Source: Sphingobacterium oryzagri (GTDB lineage Bacteria; Bacteroidota; Bacteroidia; Sphingobacteriales; Sphingobacteriaceae). Taken from it: 64,000 bases of DNA. Every line of letters begins with the position of its first letter. The stretch's first letter is position 1. The DNA is taken from positions 4,650,001-4,714,000 of the forward strand of contig NZ_CP117880.1 of the NCBI RefSeq assembly GCF_028736175.1. The letters are read 5' to 3'. The position numbers were made by a program, and so were the translations under genes. Shown piece after piece: positions 45,101-55,075 of the stretch. The notes beneath the pieces were generated by a model. It was not told the DNA's origin. It made no database searches and saw only the letters and a program-made list of their open reading frames with translations.

Positions 45101-45161
45101 GTCCAAAGAGCAACATCGTCATGAAGACCATGGACAGCGTTAGAATTAGTTTTTGCTTCAT
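42123..45161 (-). CDS. SusC-type TonB-dependent transporter (pair 3)
   Basis: 1012 residues with a signal peptide (MKQKLILTLSMVFMTM...). The carboxypeptidase-like beta domain (RITGIVRNASQEPLIGVSI) is followed by the TonB-box-like TELTEVVVTALGI and the plug (QPLYVVNGIPMEN, DIETISVLKGAAASALYGYRAKAG). The barrel ends in SFGLNLSVKF. It belongs to the same branch as the transporter at 10143, as do the two SusD partners. Divergent from pair 4 across a 282-nt gap, so the two units may share control sequences. Confidence 0.92.
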   Translation of the reverse strand: MKQKLILTLSMVFMTMLLFGQTRITGIVRNASQEPLIGVSIFLKGTSTGSVTDSEGRFSIELPSSDGILRFSYAGFMTQEVPLAGKSTLEVVLQESTTELTEVVVTALGIKKERKALGYSVSEVKGEELTQARETNVMNSLAGKVAGVNITAGSGGPGSSNNVLIRGVSSIGGTTQPLYVVNGIPMENPRSAQPGGQWDNAPDLGDAIGNLNPDDIETISVLKGAAASALYGYRAKAGVIMITTKSGKADGIEFNSNFVGEQIMDLTNWQYVYGQGANNLKPTSGTAAAQVGGSSWGGLLDGSMVPQFDGVERPYVAVKDNLRNFYRMGSNWTNTLTLTKAFTGGSIRLSGSNLDNKSVVPNSNLGRQTFNLATIFEPIKNLHIDARVNYILESAKNRAMLSDGAGNANYQVMFLPTSLHVNDLRPGTNPDGSELAYNSNNTFATNPWFAVDKFVNDTKRERLVSSFSARYELESGYYVQGRVGRDNFTDNYTNVVPTGTAYRPNGSISLRNTEFVDMNADILLGKTYTWNEFSFSPVLGGSYRHTKTLESTNSGSDFNVPFVYNILNAANKSVSYLDTRLEVQSVYANTEFSYRDLLFLTGSVRSDWFSSLATPGFNNKLNIVYPSVNTSFVFSELWKPSFLSFGKLRMGYAEVGAATDPYQTLLSYSFLSESVNGYPLGSISNVSIPNSGLRASRARELEIGAELSLFNGLLSVDASWYNKVSEDEIIPVTISSTTGYSGAVLNSGSLQNKGVEALITARILRNSEGLSWTSSLNGSVNDNKVLEMAEGTTIMPMGTSRTGYGFVQHQLDMPSFQIMAYDYKYDENGDIVYLASGVPDRGALTAMGSAIPKWTAGWNNELTYKRLNMSFLLEGKWGAKIYSGTDYYGYTNGLHQATLENREGNFAPEGSNTVTEASTYYAQLVQNVSKLNVESADFIKLRQIIVGYTFPSLFNNKVKSLNISAVARNPFILMRKTDNIDPEASYSSTVPGIELGGIPAMRSFGLNLSVKF

Positions 45162-45443
45162 TTTAGTTTAGTTGTGCATTAAAAGTCTGGGAAGACTCAA
45201 TATTAACACCTAAAAGTAACACAAAAAGTCAAAACAAACACAAAAACGATAAAATAATTCAAATTTTTTTAAAGAAACAATGTAAAAACGATATAAATAC
45301 TACAAAAAATTTTAAAAAATCGAATCGAACAATTGTTTTTACCATTTAAATAAGCTAAATATGTAAATATTAGCCAAAAAAGTAATCTACAATAACATAA
45401 AATAGCGAAATTACAAGAAATACCCTAACTAAACTACTAAACA

Positions 45444-48400
45444 ATGAAACAGACACTGCTGCTACTAGCCTTTTGCTGTCTTTTTTTGCAAACTTTTGCA
45501 CAGACCAAAGTAAAAGGCGTGATCAAAGATCAAAACGGAAAACCCATTGCCGGCGCAACGATTAAAGAAAAAGGCACCAATCGCGCAACATCCAGCGATG
45601 GCCAGGGAGCATTTGAAATCGACATCAATACCGAAAACCGTAACCTCCTTATCCTCGCGATCGGTTATCAAACGCTGGAACTACCCGCTGCACAAGCAGG
45701 CGCAGACATCACGTTGACACCAGCCAATAGCGACCTCGAGGAGGTTATTGTCGTCGGTTTTGGTACGTCCATCAAAAAAGACCTCACCGGCAACATTGCA
45801 CGCATCAAAGGCGAAGATATTGAAGGCATGCCCGTTGCTAATCTCACATCGACACTACAAGGCCGCGCGGCAGGCGTGCAGGTGGAAGCCAATAGCGGCA
45901 AGGTCGGCGAAGCGGTTAAAGTGCGCGTGCGCGGCTCGGGCTCGCTAAGCGCATCCAACTCGCCGCTTTACGTCGTCGATGGTATCCCCATTGCCGATGA
46001 AGGCATCTCCTCTAACGCCCTGACCGACATCAACTTCAACGACATCGAAAGTTTCGAGATATTGAAAGATGCATCAGCAGCAGCAATATACGGCTCTCGC
46101 GCTGCTAACGGCGTAGTCTTGATTACCACCAAAAAAGGAAAATCAGGCAAAACTAAATTCAACTTTAACTCACAATATGGTAAAAATAGCGCCACAGGCC
46201 ACCGAAAATTCTTGAACGCTGCACAATATGTCGAGCTGATCCGCGAAGCCGCTATCAACTCTGATCATATTGATGGCATCGACCCTTTAGCCCCTGGTCA
46301 ATACGAAAATTCTTGGCTGGAATTTGTCGAAGGCCGGCTAGATCGTTATTCTGGTTGGTCAGACTGGCGCAGCCTGGAAACCGATACCGACTGGGAATCG
46401 CTCGCCTTTAATAAAGATGCACAAACCAAGACAATGGATCTCAATGCCTCGGGCGGCAACGAAAACACCCGCTTTTACGCCAGCGGGAGCTATACAGACC
46501 AAGACGGTATTTTGATTAACAACAACTTCAAACGTTACAGCGCTCGCTTAAACCTCGATCATAATATCAGCGAGCGATTAAAAATTGGCTTAAATTTAGG
46601 CCTAAGCAAGACTAATGTAAACCGCGTGGCGGAAGACAACGCATTTACCACGCCGCTGCAATTGGTTGCTATGGCGCCTATCACGCCGACGCACGATTTG
46701 GACGGCAACCTGTACAACACACCTACCACCTCTTATTATAACGGACTACTAGAGATCAATGAAGTAGCTCGTGGCACCGAAAGCTTCCGCAACCTGGGCA
46801 ATGCTTTCTTAGATTACAATATCATCGATCACTTAAAATTTCGTACAGAATTTGGTGTCGATATACAAAACCAAACGATGAACTATTGGGCTAGTCCACT
46901 TTCCGAAGCCGGAACCGGCATCAACGGATTTGCCGAGTCGGAATGGTTTAAAGCCATCAACTACAACACCAACAATTACTTTACGTACAGCAACATTTTT
47001 GCTGATAAACATGCGTTTGATGCCACTTTGGGTATGTCTTACCAAGAGTATAATGATGAGTACATCCTTGTACAAGGTCAAGATTTTCCCGCACGCCAAT
47101 TGCGCAAGCTAGACAGTGCTGGTGAAATTACCGGCGGTAGCACCACGGCCAACCGCTACAACTACCTTTCTTATTTTGCACGCGCAAACTACAAATTCAA
47201 CGAGCGCTACTTGCTCAGTGTCAGTGGTCGTTTTGATGGATCCTCTAAATTTGGCACCGAAAATCGCTACGGTTTCTTTCCTGCTGTATCCGGCGGTTGG
47301 ATTCTTTCTGAAGAAGGTTTCTGGAAAGATAATGCCACGGTCAATTTCTTCAAAATACGCGGTAGCTGGGGACTCACCGGTAATGCAGATGGCTTTGGTA
47401 ACTTCGCACATCTAGGCTTGTACGAAGGCAGTAAATACAATAACGGATCTGCATTAGTCACCTCACAGTTGGCCAATACGGCGCTTAAATGGGAGAAATC
47501 AAACCAAGTGGATATCGGTATCGATTTTGCCCTGTTCGAAAGCCGTTTGAGTGGCGAGTTGGATTATTATGTACGAAACACCAACGACCTGATCTATAAT
47601 GTTCCTGTCCCCGGAACATCAGGCTTCGCTACGCAAACCGTTAATGTAGGCTCTATGCAAAATAAAGGGGTGGAATTGGTGTTAAACTCCACCAATATCA
47701 ACAACAGCAATTTTAAATGGACCAGCAGCTTCAACATTGCTTACAACAAAAACAAGATCACCAAATTGGATGGCAATAACGACCTTATTCCCGGAAATGA
47801 TGGTCGCTTCCTCAATTCGTTGATCGTTGGCGAATCTATCGGTGTATTTTACGGACCGGAATACGCGGGCGTAGACCCCGAAAATGGCGATGCTTTGTTT
47901 TACAGAGAAGACCGCACAACCACCAACAGCATGAGCGAAGCAGGCAATTTTATCGTGGGCGATCCAAACCCCGATTTCATCGGCGGCTTAACCAATACGT
48001 TTACCTTCAAGGGTTTTGATCTTTCCTTTCTTTTACAAGGTGTATTTGGCAACCAAATCATCAACGGTGCAGGTGCTTTTATGTCGTCTAGCATGGATTG
48101 GTTTGATAACCAAACCATCGACCAGTTACGTCGCTGGCAAAATCCAGGCGACATCACGGATATGCCGCAGGTACGCTTCAATTATGGCAACAGCTCCAAC
48201 GCATCCAGCCGACATGTCGAAAACGGCGATTATCTACGCCTGAAAAACATCACGTTTGGTTATAAACTTCCGGCTAGTGCCCTGGAAAGATTACACATCA
48301 GCAATGCCCGTATTTTCCTGTCAGGCGTCAACCTGCTCACGTTTACCAAGTATAGCGGCTGGGATCCTGAAGTCAATGCCGACTACCGTTCGACCAACCG

Positions 48401-48473
48401 CAACCAAGGCGCAGACTTTTACTCAGCACCACAGATCAAAACATGGACAGTAGGATTAAACATTGGATTTTAA
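45444..48473 (+). CDS. SusC-type TonB-dependent transporter (pair 4, peptidase-linked)
   Basis: 1009 residues with a signal peptide (LLLLAFCCLFLQTFAQ). The beta domain starts KVKGVIKDQNGKPIAG, the TonB-box-like motif is LEEVIVVGFG, and the plug has SPLYVVDGIPIAD and IESFEILKDASAAAIYGSRAANG. The barrel ends in KTWTVGLNIGF. It is the common VGFG/DASAAAIYG type, distinct from pairs 1 and 3. First gene of an operon with susD (12 nt on) and an M14 peptidase gene (18 nt further). The cargo is therefore perhaps peptide rather than glycan. Confidence 0.93.
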   Translation: MKQTLLLLAFCCLFLQTFAQTKVKGVIKDQNGKPIAGATIKEKGTNRATSSDGQGAFEIDINTENRNLLILAIGYQTLELPAAQAGADITLTPANSDLEEVIVVGFGTSIKKDLTGNIARIKGEDIEGMPVANLTSTLQGRAAGVQVEANSGKVGEAVKVRVRGSGSLSASNSPLYVVDGIPIADEGISSNALTDINFNDIESFEILKDASAAAIYGSRAANGVVLITTKKGKSGKTKFNFNSQYGKNSATGHRKFLNAAQYVELIREAAINSDHIDGIDPLAPGQYENSWLEFVEGRLDRYSGWSDWRSLETDTDWESLAFNKDAQTKTMDLNASGGNENTRFYASGSYTDQDGILINNNFKRYSARLNLDHNISERLKIGLNLGLSKTNVNRVAEDNAFTTPLQLVAMAPITPTHDLDGNLYNTPTTSYYNGLLEINEVARGTESFRNLGNAFLDYNIIDHLKFRTEFGVDIQNQTMNYWASPLSEAGTGINGFAESEWFKAINYNTNNYFTYSNIFADKHAFDATLGMSYQEYNDEYILVQGQDFPARQLRKLDSAGEITGGSTTANRYNYLSYFARANYKFNERYLLSVSGRFDGSSKFGTENRYGFFPAVSGGWILSEEGFWKDNATVNFFKIRGSWGLTGNADGFGNFAHLGLYEGSKYNNGSALVTSQLANTALKWEKSNQVDIGIDFALFESRLSGELDYYVRNTNDLIYNVPVPGTSGFATQTVNVGSMQNKGVELVLNSTNINNSNFKWTSSFNIAYNKNKITKLDGNNDLIPGNDGRFLNSLIVGESIGVFYGPEYAGVDPENGDALFYREDRTTTNSMSEAGNFIVGDPNPDFIGGLTNTFTFKGFDLSFLLQGVFGNQIINGAGAFMSSSMDWFDNQTIDQLRRWQNPGDITDMPQVRFNYGNSSNASSRHVENGDYLRLKNITFGYKLPASALERLHISNARIFLSGVNLLTFTKYSGWDPEVNADYRSTNRNQGADFYSAPQIKTWTVGLNIGF

Positions 48474-48485
48474 ATAGAACAAGTC

Positions 48486-49895
48486 ATGAAAATCAACTAT
48501 AAAAATATACTTTTAGCTTTGGCTACCAGCGCGACCTTATGGAGCTGCGGCAACAAACTGAATATTGAGCCTGAGCAATCTATCAGGGAAGAAATAGCAC
48601 TCAACTCTGACGAAAATGTCAAGCGCGCCTTATCCGGCGCATACAACGAGCTCAGCGAGGAATACTTCTATGGCGGTGTCGTGCAATTGCTATCCGAATT
48701 ACTGACCTCCACCAGCGAGATTCGTTGGGAAGGTACATTCAACCAGCCGCGGGAAGTATACAACAAAAATATGCTGGCCACCAACTCGTTTATCACGAGT
48801 CTGTGGCTTCAAGGCTACGACGCCATCAACATTGCCAATAACGTATTGAGCGCGCTGGAAGTTGTTAACGAAGCCGATCGTGAGGTCGTCGAAGGGCGGG
48901 CGCTATTCGTGCGCGGCATCGCGCATTTCGAACTGGTGCGCTTGTTTGCTAAACCCTACAGCAGCGGAAACACCAACAGCAACCCTGGCGTGCCGCTTAA
49001 GCTCACCGCTACACGCGAGATCAATGAAGAAAGCTATTTGCCACGCGCCAGCGTAGAGGAAGTGTACCAGCAAATTATCAGCGATCTTACTACCGCTGAA
49101 TCAAAACTTGAAAACAACGGCGAATTCGCTTACGGACAGAAGACTGCCGCGGCAGCCATGCTATCACGTGTGTATCTGCAAATGGAAAACTATGCCGAAG
49201 CCCGCGACGCCGCCAACCGTGCGATAACATACGATCAATTTGCCGTCGGCAATTCGTACGCGCGAACATTCAACAGCGGAAAGGTCAACAGCACCGACCC
49301 CGATGCGGCGACCAGCGATGGGATCTTTCAAATGCCCGTTAGCGCACAAGATGGCGCCAACGTGATGCACACCTACTGGTCTATCACCGCTTACGGTGCG
49401 CGTGCCGGCGACGTCGTTGTGCTGCCCGCCCACCTGGCTTTATACGATCAAAGCTTAGATGCCAACGGCGCTTACCTCGATCATCGTTTGGCCTTGTTCT
49501 ACCGAGGCGAAGGAAACGACATCGGCACCGGCGATTGGCGATCGGGAAAATGGCGCTTCTTAAACAGTAACCTTTCTATTGTACGGCTGTCTGAAATGTA
49601 CCTCACCCGTGCCGAATGCAATTTCCGTTTAGGAACCAGCGTAGGTGCAACAGCTTTGGCCGATATTAACTATATTCGTGGACGACATACAGCCTTACCG
49701 AATTTGACAACGATAGATCTAAACCGCATTTTGCTGGAGCGCAAGCTGGAGCTAGCACACGAAGGCCAGGGCATACACGATATCAAACGGCTGAAAGGAT
49801 CGGTAGATGGCACAGCGTTTGACGATCGCGCCTTACTCTTGCCGATACCGCAACGCGAGATTGATGCATCCAATGGCGTATTGGTACAGAACTAA
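48486..49895 (+). CDS. SusD/RagB-like binding lipoprotein (pair 4)
   Basis: 469 residues, shorter than the other three SusD-like proteins here. The lipoprotein signal ends in LWSC (Cys21), then GNKLNIEPEQSI. Helical repeats include RALFVRGIAHFELVRLFAKPY and VRLSEMYLTRAECNFRLG. The end has ERKLELAHEGQGIHDIKRL and LLPIPQREIDAS as in RagB/SusD proteins. The shorter length and peptidase context would fit a peptide-binding RagB-like role, an inference only. Confidence 0.92.
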   Translation: MKINYKNILLALATSATLWSCGNKLNIEPEQSIREEIALNSDENVKRALSGAYNELSEEYFYGGVVQLLSELLTSTSEIRWEGTFNQPREVYNKNMLATNSFITSLWLQGYDAINIANNVLSALEVVNEADREVVEGRALFVRGIAHFELVRLFAKPYSSGNTNSNPGVPLKLTATREINEESYLPRASVEEVYQQIISDLTTAESKLENNGEFAYGQKTAAAAMLSRVYLQMENYAEARDAANRAITYDQFAVGNSYARTFNSGKVNSTDPDAATSDGIFQMPVSAQDGANVMHTYWSITAYGARAGDVVVLPAHLALYDQSLDANGAYLDHRLALFYRGEGNDIGTGDWRSGKWRFLNSNLSIVRLSEMYLTRAECNFRLGTSVGATALADINYIRGRHTALPNLTTIDLNRILLERKLELAHEGQGIHDIKRLKGSVDGTAFDDRALLLPIPQREIDASNGVLVQN

Positions 49896-49913
49896 GCACA
49901 ACAATACAAATAC

Positions 49914-52418
49914 ATGAAACTAACCGCTTTATTTTTAACGCTTTTTATCGCGCAGCTGGGCTTTGCGCAACTGAAAACTCCCGAACAATTTTTGGGCTAT
50001 CCAGTTGGCACCAAAGTAACCCCACACTGGAAGATTATTGACTACTATAAGCACGTACAGGAACATGCACCATCAAAAATGAAGCTACAATCCTACGGTC
50101 AATCCAACGAGGGTCGGCCGCTGTATGTGGCGTTTGTATCCTCCGAAAAAAACATCAGTAACCTGGAGAAAATCCGCAGCAACAACCTGCGGCTGGCAAA
50201 GGTGCTGACCGATCAAAATGCCGTGGAGCAGCAACCCGCCATCGTATGGATGAGCTACAACGTACATGGCAATGAAATTTCTTCGGCGGAAGCTTCGATG
50301 CTAACGCTCTACGATCTCATGAACCCAGGCAACAACAAGGCCAGCAAGTGGTTAGACAAAACACTGATCATCCTGGATCCTTGTTTAAACCCGGATGGTA
50401 CCGAGCGCTACATCAATTGGTACAATGGCGTGGTCGGCAAAAACTACAATCCGTCTACGTTTGCGCGCGAGCGCAACGAGCCATGGCCAGGCGGGCGCTA
50501 TAACCACTACTATTTTGATCTCAACCGCGATTGGGCCTGGCAAACGCAGGCCGAGAGTGAGCAGCGTGTAGCGATTTACAACAGCTGGTATCCGCATATC
50601 CATGTAGATTTTCACGAACAAGGCGTCAACTCGCCCTATTATTTTCCGCCGGCAGCCGAGCCTTTTCACGAGGTGATTACGCCTTGGCAACGCTCTTTCC
50701 AAGGCGTGATCGGCAAGCACAATGCGGCTTACTTTGATGAACGCGGTTGGCTTTATTTCACCAAAGAAAGTTTCGATTTGTTTTATCCATCCTACGGTGA
50801 CACGTATCCTACCTATTCAGGCGCTATCGGCATGACCTATGAGCAGGCCGGAAACACCGCCGGCGGATTAGGCGTCTTGACAAACGAGCTCGACACGTTG
50901 ACGCTGGTGGATCGCGCGAAGCACCACCATGCTTCGGGCATCAATGCCGTAGACGTAGTGGCCGACCATGCGGATGAAGTGGTCAAAGAATTCAAAAAAT
51001 TCTTTACCGATGCAAGCGAAGGCAAACTATCTTCTTACGCTACCTACGTTATCAAACACAAAGAAAGTGAGCAAAGCAAGATTAACGCTCTTCGCGTGCT
51101 CCTGCAAAAAAACGGCATCCAGTATTATGCCGGAAGTGGTGCCGTAAAAGGTTATGACTACGCCAGCAAAAAGGAAACCAGCCACACACTGGCCGCCAAA
51201 GATCTCGTAATACCGGGAAGCCAACCAAAAGCGGCGTTAATCCGTGTATTGTTCGAGCCCGAAGCAAAATTAGTCGACTCCATTACCTACGACATCACCT
51301 CCTGGTCCATTCCTTACGTGTACGGCCTGGACGCTATCGCGTCGCGCTCCAACATCGGCAAACTAACCGCTTATCCGACTGATTCAATCAAAAACAGTGT
51401 AGACAACAGTTATGCTTACGCAGTAAAGTGGGAAGGCTTTTCGAGCGCACAATTTGCAGCGGCTTTGTTGAAAGCAAAAGTTCAGCTTAAAATATCCGAA
51501 GAACCTTTCGCTGTTAACGGCACCGATTTTCCGCGCGGCTCGTTGATTATCCTGAACCAGGCCAACAGCAAAGTTCAAGGTTTCAAAGAATTACTGGTTA
51601 GCACAGCCAACAAACATCAGGTACTACTACACCAAGTGAAATCGGGCATTGTTGACAAGGGAAAAGACTTTGGCAGCTCGAAGGTACGATCCATCAAAGC
51701 GCCGAAAGTAGTCATGCTGGCCGGTGAAGGTTTGCGCGCTATGAATGTCGGTGAGGTATGGCATTATTTTGACCAGCAGCTGGATTACCCTATTACGTTG
51801 GTCAACCTCGACGATGTGAACCGCATCAAGTGGAACGAAGTCGATGCGCTTATCCTTCCGAATGGTAATTACCCCTTTTTGAAAGATAAAACGCAAGGCG
51901 ATAAATTGGGCGACTGGGTGCGCGCGGGCGGCAAAGTTATAGCGTTGGAAGCAGCCGTTGATCAAGTGCGGGCCTTATCCTGGTCAAAACTGGAAGCGAT
52001 CAAAAAGGACAGTACCGACAAAAAGAAGGAACCCACACTACCACTGTATGCCGATCGCACGCGAAACGAAATGACCAATAGCGTGAGCGGCGCCATTTAC
52101 CGCGTCACGATTGACAAAACGCATCCCCTGATGTATGGTTATGAAAACTATTATAGCCTAAAACAGGACGAAAAGATTTACCCATATTTTAAAGCAGGAG
52201 AAGGCGGCTGGAATGTAGGCTATTTGAAGGAAAATGCGTTGATGAGCGGTTTTGTTGGCAACAAAATGAGTAAGAAAATGCAAAATGGCCTTATTTTCGG
52301 CGTAGAATCTGTTGGACGAGGCTCGGTTGTTTATTTAACTGACAACATTCTGTTCCGCAATTTTTGGGAGAATGGCAAACTCCTTATGGCCAATAGCATC
52401 TTTCAGGTAGGCAATTAA
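49914..52418 (+). CDS. M14-family zinc carboxypeptidase-like enzyme, exported
   Basis: 834 residues; signal peptide cleaved after QLGFAQ. The M14 catalytic domain spans about 25-345. Zinc ligands H118 and E121 are in NVHGNEISSAE, the third ligand is probably H234 in DFHEQG, and the likely catalytic E310 is in TYEQAGNTAGG. The remaining 480 residues hold beta domains and a segment resembling a class-I glutamine-amidotransferase-like fold (PKVVMLAGEGLRAMNVGEVWHYFD), common in large Bacteroidota M14 proteins. It should trim residues from peptides or peptide-like crosslinks in the periplasm or at the surface. It is the third gene of the susC-susD operon and has a strong terminator downstream. Confidence 0.88.
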   Translation: MKLTALFLTLFIAQLGFAQLKTPEQFLGYPVGTKVTPHWKIIDYYKHVQEHAPSKMKLQSYGQSNEGRPLYVAFVSSEKNISNLEKIRSNNLRLAKVLTDQNAVEQQPAIVWMSYNVHGNEISSAEASMLTLYDLMNPGNNKASKWLDKTLIILDPCLNPDGTERYINWYNGVVGKNYNPSTFARERNEPWPGGRYNHYYFDLNRDWAWQTQAESEQRVAIYNSWYPHIHVDFHEQGVNSPYYFPPAAEPFHEVITPWQRSFQGVIGKHNAAYFDERGWLYFTKESFDLFYPSYGDTYPTYSGAIGMTYEQAGNTAGGLGVLTNELDTLTLVDRAKHHHASGINAVDVVADHADEVVKEFKKFFTDASEGKLSSYATYVIKHKESEQSKINALRVLLQKNGIQYYAGSGAVKGYDYASKKETSHTLAAKDLVIPGSQPKAALIRVLFEPEAKLVDSITYDITSWSIPYVYGLDAIASRSNIGKLTAYPTDSIKNSVDNSYAYAVKWEGFSSAQFAAALLKAKVQLKISEEPFAVNGTDFPRGSLIILNQANSKVQGFKELLVSTANKHQVLLHQVKSGIVDKGKDFGSSKVRSIKAPKVVMLAGEGLRAMNVGEVWHYFDQQLDYPITLVNLDDVNRIKWNEVDALILPNGNYPFLKDKTQGDKLGDWVRAGGKVIALEAAVDQVRALSWSKLEAIKKDSTDKKKEPTLPLYADRTRNEMTNSVSGAIYRVTIDKTHPLMYGYENYYSLKQDEKIYPYFKAGEGGWNVGYLKENALMSGFVGNKMSKKMQNGLIFGVESVGRGSVVYLTDNILFRNFWENGKLLMANSIFQVGN

Positions 52419-52488
52419 CACCAGCATTTCAACATTTTTAAGGAATGCTGCAATAACAATAGCTACACGAAGGCCAAAAGCTTTCGAC

Positions 52489-52533
52489 ACGCGGCAACCG
52501 CATTTTTTTGTGTGTTGCCGCGTTTTTTATTTT
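52489..52533 (+). terminator. Intrinsic terminator of the SusC/D-M14 operon
   Basis: A 10-bp perfect stem ACGCGGCAAC/GTTGCCGCGT (52489-52498 with 52514-52523), then TTTTTATTTTT. A weaker CAGCATT/AATGCTG hairpin lies just before it. The remaining 220 nt up to the response regulator gene show no other feature. Confidence 0.9.
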
Positions 52534-52755
52534 TCTATACACACAAGAATGCCCCACCACTTTCTTAAAAAATGCCTGCACAGGCTATTTTGCTCCGGAA
52601 AGCGATAAGCTTTAAAAGCTAAACCCTTCGTTTCCTATTAGCTTTCTGCTAAAATAAATCGGTCATAAATTTGGCAAAGGCGCATGATTTCTTAAATTGC
52701 CATGCTGTATAATTTTAGGTTAAATTAAGATACAAAGTACACCTACTTTTGCCCT

Positions 52756-53436
52756 ATGCATATTCTGATAATAGAAGACGATCTCCGTGTAGCCGAATTG
52801 ATACAACGCGGACTCCAAGAGCAGGGGTTTGTCACGTCGATCGCTTATGATGGGCACTGGGGTTTGAAACTGGCTTTGCAAAACGATTATGATTTAATCA
52901 TAACGGATATCATATTGCCCAAGCTTGATGGGATCGAATTGTGCAAGCAAATTCGCCAAACAAAACCCGATATGCTCATCATTATGCTGACGGCCCTGGG
53001 AACAACAGACGATAAAGTAGAAGGCTTTGATGCTGGCGCAGATGACTATTTGGTAAAACCTTTTGAAATGCGGGAACTTATCGTGCGTGCGCGTGCACTA
53101 CTCAAAAGAAATACGCGCGCTACAAATCCGATTGGTTTCATCCTGCGCTACGCCGATCTGGAGATCAACTTGCACACGAAACGTGTTAAACGAGGAGAAA
53201 AGGAGATAAGTTTGACGCCAAAAGAATTTAAATTACTGGAATACATGATGCAAAACCCAGAGAGGGTACTTTCGCGTGTAGAAATCGCCGAAAAGGTATG
53301 GGATACGCATTTTGATACCGGCACAAACTTTATGAACGTCTACATCAATTATCTTCGAAAAAAAATAGACCGCGAATTTGAACAAAAACTAATACATACC
53401 AAATCAGGTATGGGATTCATGTTAATTCTGGAGTAA
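52756..53436 (+). CDS. OmpR-family response regulator (CusR/CzcR-like)
   Basis: 226 residues. The receiver domain (1-120) has the acidic pair E7-D9, phospho-acceptor D51 in IITDIILPKLDG, and a conserved Lys in DYLVKPF. The winged-helix DNA-binding domain (about 130-226) carries LTPKEFKLLEYMM and FMNVYINYLRKKID. Its stop overlaps the start of the kinase gene by one base, so the two are coupled. The metal-efflux genes directly downstream make them the likely targets. Confidence 0.92.
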   Translation: MHILIIEDDLRVAELIQRGLQEQGFVTSIAYDGHWGLKLALQNDYDLIITDIILPKLDGIELCKQIRQTKPDMLIIMLTALGTTDDKVEGFDAGADDYLVKPFEMRELIVRARALLKRNTRATNPIGFILRYADLEINLHTKRVKRGEKEISLTPKEFKLLEYMMQNPERVLSRVEIAEKVWDTHFDTGTNFMNVYINYLRKKIDREFEQKLIHTKSGMGFMLILE

Positions 53437-54812
53437 TGCAGATCAGGACGAAGCTCACGATATTGTTTACGCTTATCACGGCCACCATCGTGCTGGCATT
53501 TGCCTTCGTCATTTACTATGCCGCCAAAGAAAGTAGAGAAAAAGAGTTTTATGCTTTATTAAAAAAGGAAGCCTATACCAAAGCCAATGTATTCCTTAAA
53601 GGTAAAGTTGACGAGTCTACTTTACAGGAAATTTACAGAAATAACCGTAAGATTCTAAATGAAGTAGAAGTAGCCATCTATGATGCAGATCTCCAGCTCG
53701 TCTACCACGATGCCGTAGACATTGATGTGGTAAAGGAAACCGTCGATATGCTGCGTTCTATTCGTTCCAGCGGCGACGTGGGATTTTATCAAGGCGACTG
53801 GCAAGTCGTAGGCCTTACCTACCATTATGACGACAAAAAATACATCGTTACGGCTGCTGCCTATGATCAATATGGCTACAAAAAAATCAGCAACCTACTC
53901 AAAACGATTATCCTGGTTTTCGTCATCTCCATGTTGGCGCTGTATTTTGCAGGCCGGCTATTTGTGCGAAAAGCATTTGATCCGCTAAAGCAAATGATGC
54001 AGCAGGCAAGCTACATTTCTGCGACCAACCTGCACCTGCGGCTTAATAGCAGAAACAACAAAGATGAATTAGCTAAACTAGCGAGCACGTTTAACCAAGT
54101 GTTAGCGCGTCTGGAAAATTCATTCGACGCACAAAAAAATTTTGTATCAAACATTTCACATGAGCTCCGTACGCCGCTGTCGGCCATCATCGCCGAGTTG
54201 GAACTTTCCAAAAACAAAGAACGTTCAGTGGCAGAATACCAGTCTGTTATAGGCAATACGCTACAAGACGCCAGAAAGTTGGCCAAGCTCTCCAATAGCT
54301 TGTTAGATTTTGCCAAAGCGAGTTACGACCCCGCAGAGATCGCCTTTCGCCCGACACGCGTAGACGAAATCCTGCTAGACGCCCGAAAGCAGGTACAGCA
54401 GTCTAACGAGGCTTACCGAATCGCGATCAATTTTGAAGAAGATTTTGATGACGATGCCCTGATTTCAGTAAACGGAAACGAGTACTTGCTGCAAGTAGCG
54501 TTTGCAAATCTGATGGAAAACGGGTGTAAATTTTCAGAAGACAAATTCGTTTCCGTATCCATATCTTTTCAATACGGAAAACTTGTATTGACCTTTACCG
54601 ATCATGGAATAGGCATTCTGCCAGCAGATCAGGCCGACATATTTACGCCTTTTTATAGAGGAACCAACAAAAATTTTATCGATGGCAATGGCATTGGGCT
54701 CTCGCTTACGCAAAAAATAATCCTGTTGCACAAAGGTGTTATCCAAGTCTGGTCTACACCCGAAAGCGCAGCAGGAAGCACTTTTACCGTACATCTCCCC
54801 AGCCTGAAGTAA
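53436..54812 (+). CDS. Membrane sensor histidine kinase (CusS/CzcS-like)
   Basis: 458 residues. Two membrane helices (about 8-28 and 155-177) bracket a 125-residue periplasmic sensor. A HAMP-like segment, the HisKA domain with H242 in SNISHELRTPLSAI, and an ATPase domain (N box ANLMENGCKF, G1 TDHGIGILP, G2 GNGIGLSL) follow. Partner of the OmpR-type regulator. By position it should sense the substrate of the adjacent RND pump, probably a divalent metal in the periplasm; no metal-binding cluster is evident in the sensor. Confidence 0.9.
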   Translation: MQIRTKLTILFTLITATIVLAFAFVIYYAAKESREKEFYALLKKEAYTKANVFLKGKVDESTLQEIYRNNRKILNEVEVAIYDADLQLVYHDAVDIDVVKETVDMLRSIRSSGDVGFYQGDWQVVGLTYHYDDKKYIVTAAAYDQYGYKKISNLLKTIILVFVISMLALYFAGRLFVRKAFDPLKQMMQQASYISATNLHLRLNSRNNKDELAKLASTFNQVLARLENSFDAQKNFVSNISHELRTPLSAIIAELELSKNKERSVAEYQSVIGNTLQDARKLAKLSNSLLDFAKASYDPAEIAFRPTRVDEILLDARKQVQQSNEAYRIAINFEEDFDDDALISVNGNEYLLQVAFANLMENGCKFSEDKFVSVSISFQYGKLVLTFTDHGIGILPADQADIFTPFYRGTNKNFIDGNGIGLSLTQKIILLHKGVIQVWSTPESAAGSTFTVHLPSLK

Positions 54813-55075
54813 CCCGCTAAATAAGCTCCGCAGCTTCAAAATACCTCTATCTTAAAAAATTTATTACAGCAGGCTGCCGCTCAGCAAGTGTAACAGCCTG
54901 CACCTTATTTGATCTTTCCAATAACAGCGCAGTAAGCTTACCGCAGGTCATCGTGCCCGAGCATTTGCATAAGTCTCTAATAAAATTCTAATATTTTTCT
55001 ATCCTATCTCTAACGGTCTGCTGATGCCTTGCTCATGACCTTTGCAGCGTTCGAATGCATATTTAATCGATACGT

